DNA from: Patiria miniata
Taxonomy: Eukaryota; Echinodermata; Asteroidea; Valvatida; Asterinidae
Assembly (NCBI RefSeq): GCF_015706575.1
Contig: NW_024037051.1
Location: 14,047,016 to 14,111,015 of the forward strand
DNA length: 64,000 nt
Direction: 5' to 3'
Shown here: positions 11,501 to 20,755 of the stretch, one piece after another
Position numbering within the stretch: position 1 is the first letter of the stretch
How the letters are laid out: each line of letters starts with the position of its first letter
Notes under the pieces: generated by a model
Told to the model about the DNA's origin: nothing
Seen by the model: the letters and a program-made list of their open reading frames with translations, nothing else
Database searches by the model: none
Position numbers and translations under genes: made by a program

Positions 11501-13112
11501 GCGAACAGCCTTCACAATACGCGTTGCTGATTAGTCACTGTACACCATGAATTATTAATCTCCTGATCACGCAGACCAATTTATTGCTGATTGGTCCACG
11601 CGCACTTTGGCATTATAAGCACGCACCAAATGTCCTAGATCACACGCATAAATAATTCCTAGGACTTAGACTCCTACACAAGTCTTCATATACATGTACC
11701 CCTGGGCCTGTTTCGTCACAATACTGTGTAGTTCCACTTGTTCAGGTTGACTGACTCTAACCCTAACCCTAATCCTATGGGGCGTCGGACCAATAGGACT
11801 TCGGACCAATGGGACTTCGGACCAATGGTACTTCGGACCAATGGGACGTTGGACCAATGGGACGTTTATACCAATGGGACGTTTATACCAATGGAACGTA
11901 TAGACCAATGGGACTTCGGACCAATGGGACTTCGGACCAATGGGACTTCGGACCAATAGGACTTCGGACCAATGGGACTTCGGACTGTAGAGACGTCCCC
12001 GAAAAATCAACCCTAAATGCTTTGAATTTATAGAATGACAGCACAGAGTTTACGAAAGACCCCCTCTAAATATAACTGTGGAACTGCCCTGTGTTTTCGT
12101 TTACCTGTCAGATTCAGAACAGTTTCCTCGTGGTCTACTGGAGCAAATACCATGGCCTTCAATAGTACATTTTGTCCGCCTTCATCTGAAATTTAAGGAA
12201 TTAAAAAGGTCATCTAAAGCACATGTATACGTATTTAACTGGCTTATCCATTTTGTGCCAGCAACAAAAGAGATATAGCGCACAGCCGCACATAGGCGGG
12301 CGCTTTCGAATTAACATAAACCAAACAGGTGACGTCATCTTAAAGAAGATTTTAAGTTTTATATCTAGAGAACTACAAGTTCGATTGGGTTGAAACCTTG
12401 AAGGTACATGGACAGGAATGTGTTATAGACGAAAATTTAAATGAGATTATTATGACGTCATAATGTGATTTTATTCAGATCTTTGAAATTTTGAAGATTA
12501 TATTCATATCTCACGAACACAACATGCTCAACTCAAAATTGATAGTCACAACTATCAGCCCAATTGTGTTAGAAAGTTGTGACTCGTTATAATTACACGC
12601 ATATACACTTCCACAGAAAAGCATAAACCAGTAACAAAATCATAACACTGAAAGGTCCTATATATTCTGTTCTTAGACAGATATAGACTTTGTCTTGTTC
12701 TTCTTTTTTTGTTTGAATGTATTTGCACAGTACCTAAAAAATCTGCAGTGCTACCCAGTAGAGTTTGCTTGTACTTGACCAGACTTTCATCATCGGCGTC
12801 AAGTTCTTGAAGCGTCTGCAAGTCCATTTGTTGGGGCGGTGGGTAGTCGCGGGTAAGGTCTTCAGTACCCCTCTGAGCTGGCACGGCTTCTGGTTCATCT
12901 CCCCTCTTTACTGCACTCCGACAGGGAGAGACAGAATTAACTTTAACGCTTGTATTACATTTTACTACATTTAAGAGGATTCCCTGCTGAAAATGATAAT
13001 AAAAAAGTACTTTCCGTGGTTTGGGGCAGTACCTTACATAGAGTAGCAGTTGTTTTCTGCAGACTGACGCGGTACAGGGATGCATGGGTTAACACGTACC
13101 TTTTCCAGACAT
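2366..13112 (-). CDS. RhoGDI: Rho GDP-dissociation inhibitor, left-arm copy, complete six-exon gene
   Basis: RhoGDI extracts prenylated Rho/Rac/Cdc42 GTPases from membranes, blocks nucleotide exchange and holds them in the cytosol. The coding exons are 13100-13112, 12734-12910, 12105-12185, 8618-8694, 5778-5841 and 2366-2562. All have GT/AG introns with compatible phases (1,1,1,0,1), giving 609 nt and 202 residues, close to the family's usual ~200. Residues 1-63 form the acidic N-terminal regulatory arm with the family motif ELDADDESLVKYK (about 44-56). The rest matches the Ig-like beta-sandwich that binds the isoprenyl group: EGTEYRIKLKFR (105-116), SGLRF, SRKG, MVGSYGP, DDDKN and a C-terminal EWEW...KKDWE. 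I see no frameshift or internal stop. Introns 2-5 are full of repeats. A second copy in opposite orientation starts at 52755. Assignment rests on family motifs read by eye; expression is not shown by sequence. Confidence 0.93.
2608..3170. repeat. GACTCGACTCGAGTC satellite, left copy
   Basis: Two blocks (about 2608-2785 and 3015-3170) of ACTCGACTCGAG-type units, themselves partly palindromic around CTCGAG, separated by about 230 bp of unrelated sequence. They lie in RhoGDI intron 5 right next to exon 6. Confidence 0.9.
3915..5195. other. Left-arm-specific segment in RhoGDI intron 5
   Basis: No counterpart in the right arm, where a different 362-bp element occupies this place. It contains a cluster of CG-rich palindromic motifs (CGACGCGTCG, CGATGCATCG) at about 4480-4592. 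It ends with sequence at 4861-4980 resembling the end of the LTR-like segment at 55.77-55.88 kb, including a primer-binding-site-like TGGTATTAGAAGTG. The ORFs here are unsupported. Confidence 0.6.
5778..5841 (-). CDS. RhoGDI: RhoGDI left copy, exon 5
   Basis: 64 nt, acceptor AATAAAG preceded by a T-run, donor GTGAGT. Encodes VQRQIVSGLRF...SRKGIR (residues 117-137), equivalent to the VNREIVSGMKY...YRKG region of animal RhoGDIs. Ser replaces the usual Tyr before RKG here, whereas the right copy keeps Tyr. Confidence 0.88.
5960..6400. repeat. Tandem repeat with dense TGACGTCA palindromes
   Basis: Repeated modules of the form CGACAGGTCYGATTGGGTTGAA followed by ATAGATGAAAA and clustered TGACGTCA/CACGTGAC. 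Seven TGACGTCA octamers fall within about 370 bp. It lies in RhoGDI intron 4. Related modules occur at 12330-12460, 45530-47240 and 53430-53590, so this is a dispersed repeat family. Confidence 0.75.
6640..7800. repeat. TGATGCC minisatellite with higher-order structure, left arm
   Basis: TGATGCCT plus variable spacers, organised into roughly 110-140-bp higher-order units that each include a CTCGATGGTCAGTCATGACTT-like or GGCTAGTGATGACTTAA segment. It fills much of RhoGDI intron 4. Confidence 0.92.
8474..8617 (-). repeat. Tandem duplicate of RhoGDI exon 4 end and splice donor
   Basis: The exon 4 end (GGATTAAACTCAAATTCAGG then GTGAGTTGATTC) recurs 144 bp downstream as GGATTAATAAAATCCAATTCAAG then GTGAGTAGATTC. 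The same 144-bp spacing exists in the right arm (57235-57378), so the event predates the outer duplication. Use of the second donor would read through an in-frame TGA. Confidence 0.7.
8618..8694 (-). CDS. RhoGDI: RhoGDI left copy, exon 4
   Basis: 77 nt, acceptor CAAAG, donor GTGAGT. Encodes GDLSQL then VVKEGTEYRIKLKFR, a strongly family-specific strand pair. A decayed 144-bp tandem duplicate of the exon end and donor lies just downstream (near 8474-8497). Confidence 0.92.
9690..9900. other. Homopolymer and GTGTCGG repeats near RhoGDI intron 3 elements
   Basis: T17/G10 run at 9720-9745, followed by repeated ACACCCGACACCCG and CTTCGCCGACAACCACTT motifs. The right arm holds the same motifs at 56100-56220. 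No gene seen. Confidence 0.5.
10031..10186 (+). repeat. 16-bp satellite GGTCCGAAGTCCCATT, about 9-10 copies
   Basis: Near-perfect head-to-tail 16-mers. The right arm has only about three copies at the matching place. Open frames here (HWSEVPLVRSPIGPK-type) are repeat artefacts. Confidence 0.97.
10221..11678 (-). mobile_element. LTR-like segment, left arm
   Basis: On the minus strand it begins TGTAGGAG and ends ..TTACA, directly followed by AATGGTGTCAGGATCGG, a form typical of a retroelement primer-binding site. No internal protein-coding region follows. The right-arm partner is 54246-55856. It contains the spaced GGTAACCCTCA motifs. The LTR reading is an inference from its ends. Confidence 0.35.
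10480..11030. repeat. Irregular array of GTAACCCTCAC motifs
   Basis: A conserved GGTAACCCTCA(C/A) decamer recurs at uneven 20-60-bp spacing between non-repeated sequence, unlike the head-to-tail satellites nearby. Matching array at 55080-55600. Confidence 0.8.
11757..11775 (-). repeat. Short interstitial telomere-like TTAGGG repeat, left
   Basis: CTAACCCTAACCCTAATCC directly abuts the 16-bp satellite starting at 11776. Confidence 0.85.
11776..11990 (-). repeat. 16-bp satellite, second array (left arm)
   Basis: About 13 units of GGTCCGAAGTCCCATT with variants (GACGTCCC, TATACGTTCC). It lies about 115 bp downstream of RhoGDI exon 3, in intron 3. Confidence 0.95.
12105..12185 (-). CDS. RhoGDI: RhoGDI left copy, exon 3
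   Basis: 81 nt, acceptor TTTCAG, donor GTAAAC. Encodes residues 64-90 and the first base of Gly91, ending in the LTG of the conserved LTGDL motif at the start of the beta-sandwich. Confidence 0.88.
12734..12910 (-). CDS. RhoGDI: RhoGDI left copy, exon 2 (N-terminal regulatory arm)
   Basis: 177 nt, acceptor GTGCAG, donor GTACTG. Encodes residues 5-63, including LQELDADDESLVKYK, the helix-loop-helix segment that in characterised RhoGDIs contacts the Rho switch regions. Confidence 0.92.
13100..13112 (-). CDS. RhoGDI: RhoGDI left copy, exon 1 (start codon)
   Basis: Short first coding exon encoding M-S-G-K plus the first base of codon 5, ending at a GTACGT donor. The start was chosen because it is the only ATG that joins in phase to exon 2 and because the same micro-exon is preserved in the right arm. 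Confidence 0.8.
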
Positions 13113-14546
13113 GGCGTTTCAGAGTTGGACTGTACCAAACTATTCCGAAGATTTAAATTACTACAAGCAAATGTCAATGTCTGAAATAGCAGAGACTACT
13201 TCCAACTACAACTGCCTGAAATTATACAAATGAATGTGCTATTTTTCGTGAACATTTCACAGACTTTCAGGAAGGAAGGGGGATTGTTTTGTTTGTAACT
13301 TTTGTTTAATGTTGTCCATCGTCTTTACACTGCTTAAGGATACCTTTAAGGTTGTGCTTAATTAACCAAGAACACACACTAACTCCGCACGGCAAAGAAT
13401 TTCATATTTTAAAAGTTTACTCTATTTTCAAGTATTTGCACAAGTTTGGCAATTTGGCCATGACAAATCAAGGTAGGTCCGTGTGACCATGTGACACATT
13501 AGTGTGTTTGGCAGTTTGGCTTCATCTGATATTTCTGTTGTGAATCTCTTAAAAGTCGCACGCTCACTCTCCACGAAGAGATGTCCTTTTGTTAAAGCAG
13601 TAATAAAACAGGTATAGTAGAATTTATTTGCTTATTTTGTCAAAATTAAATGCAAAACCTAATCATTTTTTTGAATGAGATTTCGTCAAAAAGCGACATT
13701 TAGTTATTTTTATTATTTCTTCACAAAACTTGAATTATTAGCTGCTAGACAATTTGTCAGGGAGTGTTTAATTTAGGCAAAACGCCCTTTTCTAGTGGGT
13801 TGCAAAATGCCTAACAATGGGATGAAGTACAATTTTCACTAAATTAAAAAAATAAGAGCAAGGAAACATGCTTCTTTAACCCTGAACTCCAAAGAATGTA
13901 TTGGGGATGCAGTACCAAATGCTAAAGAAACACTAATGGTAATGGGCTTTGTACATGTCAGTAGATGGCACATTTTGACCACTTTCGAGATCCCCAGGGA
14001 GGAACAGTATACTGCATACGTGCAGGCTGATAGTCGAGCATCGACCTCCCACCTTGAACGTCCTGTTTGTCCCTCTTCTGTTTGTAGTCGAACTTTTTTT
14101 CAGAAGACCTCCATATTAACACCGCAAGCGTCGTGCGCACGGTAACCAGGGCGTTAATGCGTTTGTATTCCATACCGGTGTGTCATCGAAGCCGATACGC
14201 CCAAAACCGAAACGCACGATCAGCAAATGAGCGTTTCATTTTGCTCTACGCAAACAGCGCAACGTATGCTCGTCCCTCCGCTGCAGATGCTTTTTGCCGT
14301 GACGTTTTTTGAAACGTCATGACGCGCTTAGGTTATTTGCGTATCTTCTACTTGCGCGTTGCACTTTTAGAGTACACATTTAAAATTCAATCCATCTTCT
14401 TTGATTGTGTTCTACAAACACGCACATAAATTCAAAATGTCTGCGCCCAGAGCGGCTTCACGCGCGCAAGAATAAGGAGTTAGCACTCTAGTAACTTAAT
14501 ATAGCTCTATGCTTATAAGTGAGATTAGTAAAGATGACAGATACAA
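13113..14546. other. Region between RhoGDI start and peptide gene, left arm
   Basis: Holds the presumed RhoGDI promoter and the 3' region of the peptide gene; no promoter motif could be assigned. TTAA at 14116-14119 is the empty target of the MITE found in the right arm. An ORF at 13958-14173 is open here but frameshifted in the right arm, so it is not called. Confidence 0.5.
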
Positions 14547-15275
14547 TCACGCAAACCTACACTCGGTCAGGTATTCCCGCAGGTATTCCAGAAGCAACTT
14601 ATCATTGGCCGATTTCTCTGAGAAAAGTAAACAACAAGTGAAATCAAACCAAGTCAAAAAGTGGATAGACATACAAATGTTATAGTTGTGTAATGTTATT
14701 GTTATGTTTCCTCTAAGATTTTCGTCATATATTTTGTAAACGCAAACTTGAATTGTACCTTTAATGTTATTTAATATAATACTTAATATGTCTCCGTCCT
14801 TTGAATATTTATGGTATGGCTGTTCTATACTCGTAAGCAATTACTCATTTACTGTGTTTGATGCTTAGAAGTATAAACAATTCGTCTGTTTTTGTGTAAT
14901 GGCATGCTTAAAACAAGCTACAACACAATACAATTTTGCTACCTCTACCAGTCTTTACATCTTAACCAAGACTAGTATTATTCCTCATTTCTGCCGTTAT
15001 ACGAGGAAATACATGTGTTTGCGAATAGTTTAATTCCCAATCGTATAGACAAAGCGCAGTTAGAGGATAAAGGCAGGGTCAAAAAGACTGTGTGTCAAAT
15101 GCCAGGCTCGTGTCATCAAAGGCACAATTCCCTCAAATATTTTCCCTATCTGTCCCACTTTAAGTCTTACATAGGGTCTATCTTACAATCACATGAACAT
15201 GTACATACCTTGAAGTGCCGTCGCACATACACAGCTGAGGCACATCAAGAGAATCACACAGGTGTGTCCCTTCAT
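14547..15275 (-). CDS. Candidate small secreted peptide, two exons, left-arm copy
   Basis: Family not recognised. Exon 1 (15209-15275) encodes M-K-G-H-T then a hydrophobic core (CVILLMCLSCVCATALQ), which reads as a signal peptide, and ends at a good GTATGT donor. After a 591-bp intron, exon 2 (14547-14617) has a TTTTCTCAG acceptor and continues in phase to a TGA, encoding EKSANDKLLLEYLREYLTECRFA. The 45-residue product would leave about 25 mature residues: a charged amphipathic helix with a single Cys near the end. The gene lies 1.4 kb upstream of RhoGDI on the same strand. A weak alternative donor (AG|GTTTGC) within the last codons means further exons cannot be excluded. The same structure is intact in the right arm, which is the main support. 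Secretion is inferred only from the leader. Confidence 0.5.
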
Positions 15276-15439
15276 TTCAAGTCTCTTCTGTTCTTTTCTA
15301 ACGAAAAAAAAAATGGGGCAGTCATGTTGGGAAGACATTTGTATTGATACACCGTGGAAGTGACCATGGGAAGTGAAAAGTCCCATCACCCATCTTTGGT
15401 TTAATTGTACTCACGTATGTCGCTAGAGAAGGGGTGTTG

Positions 15440-16080
15440 GCCCCCTCCACCCAATCAATCGGTTTGTCGGCAAAGCTATCGTCCTGTCGGCAAATATACT
15501 TTAGTTTTGGAGTTTGTGTATATATACACGAGTGCCACTAGTGAGCGCAAATTTGCATCCTTGTGGAGACATTTTCACAATAGGGAACAAAAGATTGTAT
15601 AGTTCTCCACAGGGCAATTTCTATAGATGAAAAGGTCTCCACAAGGTTTTCACGAAGTAGATATATGGATTTTACCCAAAAACTAGAAATTTCCAAGGTG
15701 GTTTGATTTGTCGCAAATGGAAGAGTTTTAGAAAAGGGATATTAAGTCCGAATTTCAGCCAAGGAAATTAATTCTGGTTAAAATAAGAGCATTTTGGAAC
15801 TTCACTTTCAAACTCGAAAACTGTACTACACGAGAACAAGGAAATGTCTCCACAAGGATACAAATTTGAGCGTGTGTGAAGGGGTGTGAGAACCCCCATC
15901 AATTGGTTTTGTCGGAAAAATTGTCGTCCTGTCGGTAAATATACTTTGGTTTGAGTACACATAAGTACCACTAGAGAAGGGTTGGGGTGACATAAATTTT
16001 GGCAAAATTGTCGTCCTGTCCAATATATGCTTTGACGAATGGCGCAACCTATCTTCCCATAATTGTTTGAAGATCGTTCG
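15440..16080. repeat. Diverged tandem repeat with TCGTCCTGTCGG modules
   Basis: Two related segments share CGTCCTGTCGGYAAATATACTTT, GTACCACTAG and CCTTGTGGAGACATTT motifs about 420 bp apart. The right-arm counterpart is 48500-49100. Confidence 0.65.
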
Positions 16081-16094
16081 CTTTGAATAGTGCG

Positions 16095-16172
16095 GCCCGG
16101 GGGTAGACGCCATCCAACTTTTGGGGGCACTGATCGACATGCCCCAAAAGTTGGGTGGTGTCCACCCCGGGC
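16095..16172. other. 78-nt near-perfect hairpin, left arm
   Basis: A 32-bp inverted stem (GCCCGGGGGTAGACGCCATC... pairing with ...GGTGTCCACCCCGGGC) closes a 16-nt loop. Only about three mismatches and one bulge were seen. It is repeated in the right arm. Confidence 0.85.
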
Positions 16173-16267
16173 TAGCTTCCAGTACAGACGGCCTGTCGAC
16201 AATTTTCTGTCAACACCCTCCATTAAAATTAACATTGGTAGGCGACGCCCTGTGTTTGCAGGGGCCG

Positions 16268-16640
16268 TATCATAAGTCCGACGCCTCATAGGTCCGACGC
16301 CTCATATGTCCAAAATTTCGGACTTATGAGGCGTCGGACTTATGAGGCATAACATTTATTTATTCCGCCTCATAGGTCCGACGCCTCATAAGTCCGACGC
16401 CTCATAAGTCCGACAACGGAAAAACGAGGCGTTTAATTTGTCGGACATACGAAGCGTCGGAGCTATGAGGCGTCAGACCTATGAGGCGTCGGACTTATGA
16501 GGCGTCGGACTTATGGGCCTTTATTTGCTTAGGGGATGCGATTCTGTCGGACCTATGAGGCGTCGGACTTATGGGCCTTTATTTGGTTAGGGGATGTGAT
16601 TCTGTCGGACCTATGAGGCGTCGGACTTATGAGCGGACCC
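16268..16640. repeat. 16-bp satellite GTCCGACGCCTCATAA (both orientations), left
   Basis: Units occur head-to-tail and also inverted, so the array is itself palindromic (GTCCGACGCCTCATA against TATGAGGCGTCGGAC). It marks the inner edge of the outer left arm. Confidence 0.95.
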
Positions 16641-17329
16641 CTATTTTCATTTCTCACAGCGCTTGTACCCGAGTTGACAGGGCAATAATGCGCTGTCTGA
16701 TACAGAAGCAGGAAGGTCCGTTTCATTATGAGAGAGGGGGGGGGGGGGGGCAGGTGCAATGTTATTATAAATGAAATCCAAGATGGCAGCTATTTTGACA
16801 AATCCAAGATGGCTGCCATCCATCTGGGATACATCATCAGCAATAGGTCATTAAGATTATAGGTATCAAATGTATGGGGTTTGCCACCGAAATTGACTTC
16901 GTACGACATTCGAGTCCAAATTTAGAGGGAAAATTCATTTGGTACATGTCCACACATGGCATCCATTATTTTAACTTTAATTTAGGCAAATTGATATACG
17001 GCATTTATGCAAATTATACGGCATTTGGAAAATTTCGGAAACATAGTGATCTTGAAATTTACCTAGGACTAGAATAATGGTAATATCAATGTAAAAGGAC
17101 TAAAACTGTCTTTTAAAGTACCTCCAAAATCTACCTAGTATGAGAAATATGACCAAATCAATGCAAAAGTCCTAACATAAATTAGGCATATTTCCACCAC
17201 CTGGATTTTTAAAGACTTTTAGTATGTCATTTTAGGGACCTTATAGAAATGCACTGTGGTAAAAAAAAATTCTGTTGCAATTGTTTGAAGTCAAACCTTA
17301 TATTGCCTGTACTAGTGGTTGAAACGACA

Positions 17330-18560
17330 CAACACGACAAGCCCGATTGCGCCTGTGATAATCAGGCAAACACACAAGCCACTGACACCGGTGCGGCCGC
17401 CATCAGTAAAGAAGACATCCAAAAGGAAAATCAGCGCGGTAAAGGCTACCGTCTCACGAGTACAACTGGAATCTTCACTCAGGCTGTGTGAGGGCCCCAA
17501 CAGGTACCAATAATAAAACTTAGAGGGCACTTTACTTTCTGCTACAAAAGAGCAGTCGCTACGTAGAAACAGTTCTGAAAGTGCTTCAGCTAGCGTACAG
17601 CGACCTTCACAAGAATGAGAGTGTGGATCCAGCAATCTTGGACCAGCTGGCTCTAACTTTGAAAGCCAACTTGGACTACAATCAGCGTAAGTACGAGGCA
17701 GTTATTGTGGCATCACAATTCGACGAGGATACCTCCAAGTTGGTTCACAGCTTTCAGAAAAACAATGTTTGCTTCTCTGATCGAGGGGTGAACCAGCTAA
17801 AATTAGCAGCGGAACTATCCGCAGCTTCAAGAAAACCAACATCAGGGGCACGTTCAAATTGTAGGTTATATCCCCCCAGAGGCAGGGGTACTTATACTTA
17901 TAGAAATTATGGTAGAGGTGTAGGTGGTCGTGGTCAAGGTAGAACGGATGTGTTCCATGGCTTAGCAGCCAACTATCCTCCCAACCAACCTCAATATGGA
18001 GGAGAATAGTTCTCAATCATGCCACTCTCTAACTATTCCAAATGGCAAGTAATAGGTGCGTCTCCTATTGTTATTAGTTGGCTTCAATGTGGTGTTACAC
18101 TACCGTTTACCACTGACCCACCGGTGATTGAATTGCCTGACAGAAATTTTTCAAGTGATCAAACAACTTTTTGAATAGTGAGATTAAGAACTTGCTTCAG
18201 AAAGGTATTATTGCCAAATGTGCTTTTAAACCTAGAGTTGTCTCTCCACTGAATGTGGTACCGAAGAAGGGCAAAAATAAGTGGAGACTTATTATTGATC
18301 TTCTTGTTGTTAATTCTTACATTGACGCTCCCAAGTTTTCCAACGAGAAAATTGATGTTTATTCATTAGTTTAGAGTGAGGACCAGTTAAGGATGGGTTT
18401 TATCATGTGCCTGTTTGTGCATCTCATCAAACCTTCCTAGGGTTTAAATGGAATCATAATTGTTTTTGCTGGACCAGACTTCCATTTGGGTTAAATGCCT
18501 CACCTTACTTCTTTGCAAAAGTTTTACGACCGGTTCTTGAATATGTTAGGGTCTAACAAA
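17330..18560 (+). pseudogene. Truncated retroelement gag + reverse transcriptase, left copy (broken)
   Basis: The gag-like segment stays open at 17581-18009 (LDYNQRKYEAVIVASQF..., then an RG-rich tail near RGRGTYTYRNYGRG). After an in-frame TAG the RT segment starts (MPLSNYSKW) but is broken by a stop near 18173. It resumes as NSEIKNLLQKGIIAKC...VPKKGKNKWRLIIDL and is lost again because a short deletion near 18380 removes the TIDLKDGF block (RT motif A) that is present in the other copy. RPFGL-type motif LPFGLNASPY follows in another frame. The YxDD motif, RNase H and integrase or recombinase are absent. RT style resembles DIRS/PAT-type elements; that subclass is an inference. Confidence 0.82.
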
Positions 18561-18779
18561 CAAAAGAGGCAGGTTGGATGGGGCACTACTTTGGCGCATA
18601 AAAACTACGTTTGTGGTTGGCGCTGTAGAATTATGGATTAGAGGATTACTGGTCACATATGATTGCCTGTGTTGATATAAACACTATAGGATAAGGGATT
18701 CGGCCTTGTTTTTTTTTATTATACCTTATTATAATAATAGTTATTATAATTAGTATACAAAAGATTCCCAAAGACCGCC

Positions 18780-18990
18780 CTAAAGGTACTGTAGCTTGCA
18801 AGCGTTAAGAAACCTGTATAAAGGATAATAGTGAGTAGTAATTACAGTTTTAGAGGAGAAGACAGAATATTTCAAAGGGAAAAGCAACCGAATGAGGCAG
18901 GGAGAAGCTCGGCCACGTGTATGTTGGCCCATGTGGAACTCGGACCCGGGTCACAGCGGTGGAAGGCGAGGACAGTACTGCTACGCCAAC
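18780..18990 (-). mobile_element. tRNA-derived SINE, left copy
   Basis: On the minus strand it opens with a tRNA-like head (TTGGCGTAGCAGTA as A-box region, GGGTCCGAGTTCC as B-box), then a non-tRNA body. A mirror copy lies at 27510-27725. Confidence 0.6.
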
Positions 18991-20755
18991 CTGACTGAAG
19001 TAATGGGAACGAGTTCATATTTTCAATCTCGTCTGAGTTTTTGAAAGGTTAATTTGGAACAGGGACGCCCAAAACGAAAGTCATCCATTGAAACACATGT
19101 TCTTCTCACCCCGAAACCTATCTGTACAGTCCTTTAAGTCGACGTAAGCTCTGGGGATTAGCAGGACATTAGGCCTTGTCGTCGTGTTGCTATAATGTGT
19201 GCATGCTGGCCAGCATTGGTAGGCGAATATACATTGACCCGTTCCTGAATCACACGTTAATTAAACTCCAAACTACAATGTAAAAATGTTTGGTAAATAA
19301 TTCGTTGGGCGAAATATAAACAACGCAATATGTATTAGGCAATGTTGCCCAATAGTTAAACATGTTAACTATTCGCCAATCGTTGGTCGAATAATCAACC
19401 CTTTTGCCCAACTTTTTATTACAGTGCAGGTTTGAAACTGTACGGCATTGCAAAAACCACGACGTTCAGTTCAGTTCAGATACATATATTTACGTTTGAA
19501 AACCTCTGAACGGTTCGTGGTCAATGGAGCTGGAGGTCCGGTGGAAAAAAAAAGAAAACCAGGTGAACTTACCACGATGTTACAAAAGTGAGTCACAATA
19601 ATAAGGCGGCAACTTGCGCTTTACTAAACACCAACCGATCTCCACGAGGGGCTCCAAATAGCTGTCTTTTTTTCTGCGGCTCTCTGTACGCTATCCAGTC
19701 ACACTGATGAGAGAGTAGAGTGTTTTTTTTATGGCGAGGACACGAATAAGTAGTGGCGATCGCGATATGGTCGCTTTCACCTCCGCCCACGGTTGAACAG
19801 ACTTTTTTTTTCTATGCAAACAAACTAAATAAAATATGCACCAACGCACAAACTAAATGGCACAATGAACCTGATGGCTTGCATAGAAGTAACCTGCATT
19901 AATTGAGGTTGAAATTCTACCTCCATTTGCATAACTAAATATCAATGTGACCCTGCACAAACACACTTGATATACACGCATATCTGTAAAGGTACTGCGT
20001 ACTGTATAGCGGACTGTGCACTGATCTCCAGTCTCGTTAATTATAGTCCAGGCAAAATACTTTTATTTTTAAAGTGAAACTCACACATACAAACTGCAAC
20101 AGAATTTGGAATTCTACCTACATTTCCTTGTTTGAATAACATTCTCTAAAGGAAATCACTATCAGAGACCGGATAAGGACATAATAAAGATACAAAATGG
20201 CTATTATTAATACCTTAAATTAAGTTGCGCGCAAATACCTTTTACTCATACATTCTCGACAAAGGTCAGTATTGATGAGCTTCAAATTTACAAACTTCTA
20301 TCTACTGGCACAACCTTCTATCTACTAACAAAAATAAACGGTGAATTATGTGAAAAAATGAAAAATTCTTGATCATATGCCAAAATACCGGGGGGAGGGG
20401 AAAACTAGTGTGGTGTTCATGGTAAATTTGGCTAAACAGTAGGCGACGGGTTGCCTAACGAACACAATAAAGGATTATTGTTGCTTACAATAATACTGTC
20501 CAATTATAGGTTTTGCCCTTTACGTCAAAATGTTTTTTTACCATATTTGACCCAGACATCATCAATACTCTTGAATTACCATCAAAAATATCATTGAAAG
20601 CGAATTCAAATGCAATCATTTACCATGTAAAATATTTTCCAAATTCATTAGTACGTGCATCTTTGTCAAAACGATGCAGATTTTGCTATTCGGGAGTTTT
20701 ACTCATAGTGGTTTTACTCGCTGCTGGGGAGTAGCGCCCTCTGTTGACCAATAGT

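Larger units (their letters stand above)
2802..16640 (+). repeat. Outer giant inverted repeat, left arm
   Basis: Collinear in reverse complement with 48065-64000. Anchor pairs seen directly: GACTCGA satellite 2.6-3.2/63.57-64.0 kb; RhoGDI exons; TGATGCC minisatellite 6.6-7.8/58.0-59.6 kb; peptide exons; and GTCCGACGCCTCATA satellite 16.27-16.64/48.07-48.30 kb. Coordinate sums drift from about 66.8 kb to 64.57 kb because of arm-specific indels. The arm may extend left of 2802, since the right arm runs off the window. Confidence 0.95.
16650..20755 (+). repeat. Inner inverted repeat, left arm
   Basis: Reverse-complement matches: 16680-19450 with 27110-29840, 19490-20510 with 22740-23830, and 20513-20755 with 22005-22250. 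The changing coordinate sums reflect a 3.3-kb insertion (23.83-27.11 kb) and a 0.48-kb insertion (22.25-22.74 kb) in the right arm. Confidence 0.93.

Noticed and set aside
13958..14173. 71-codon ORF ending PPWGSRKWSKCAIY that resembled a neuropeptide tail of the small secreted gene
   Set aside because: The right arm has a single-base frameshift and a 543-bp MITE in the middle, and no acceptor joins it convincingly to the peptide exons.
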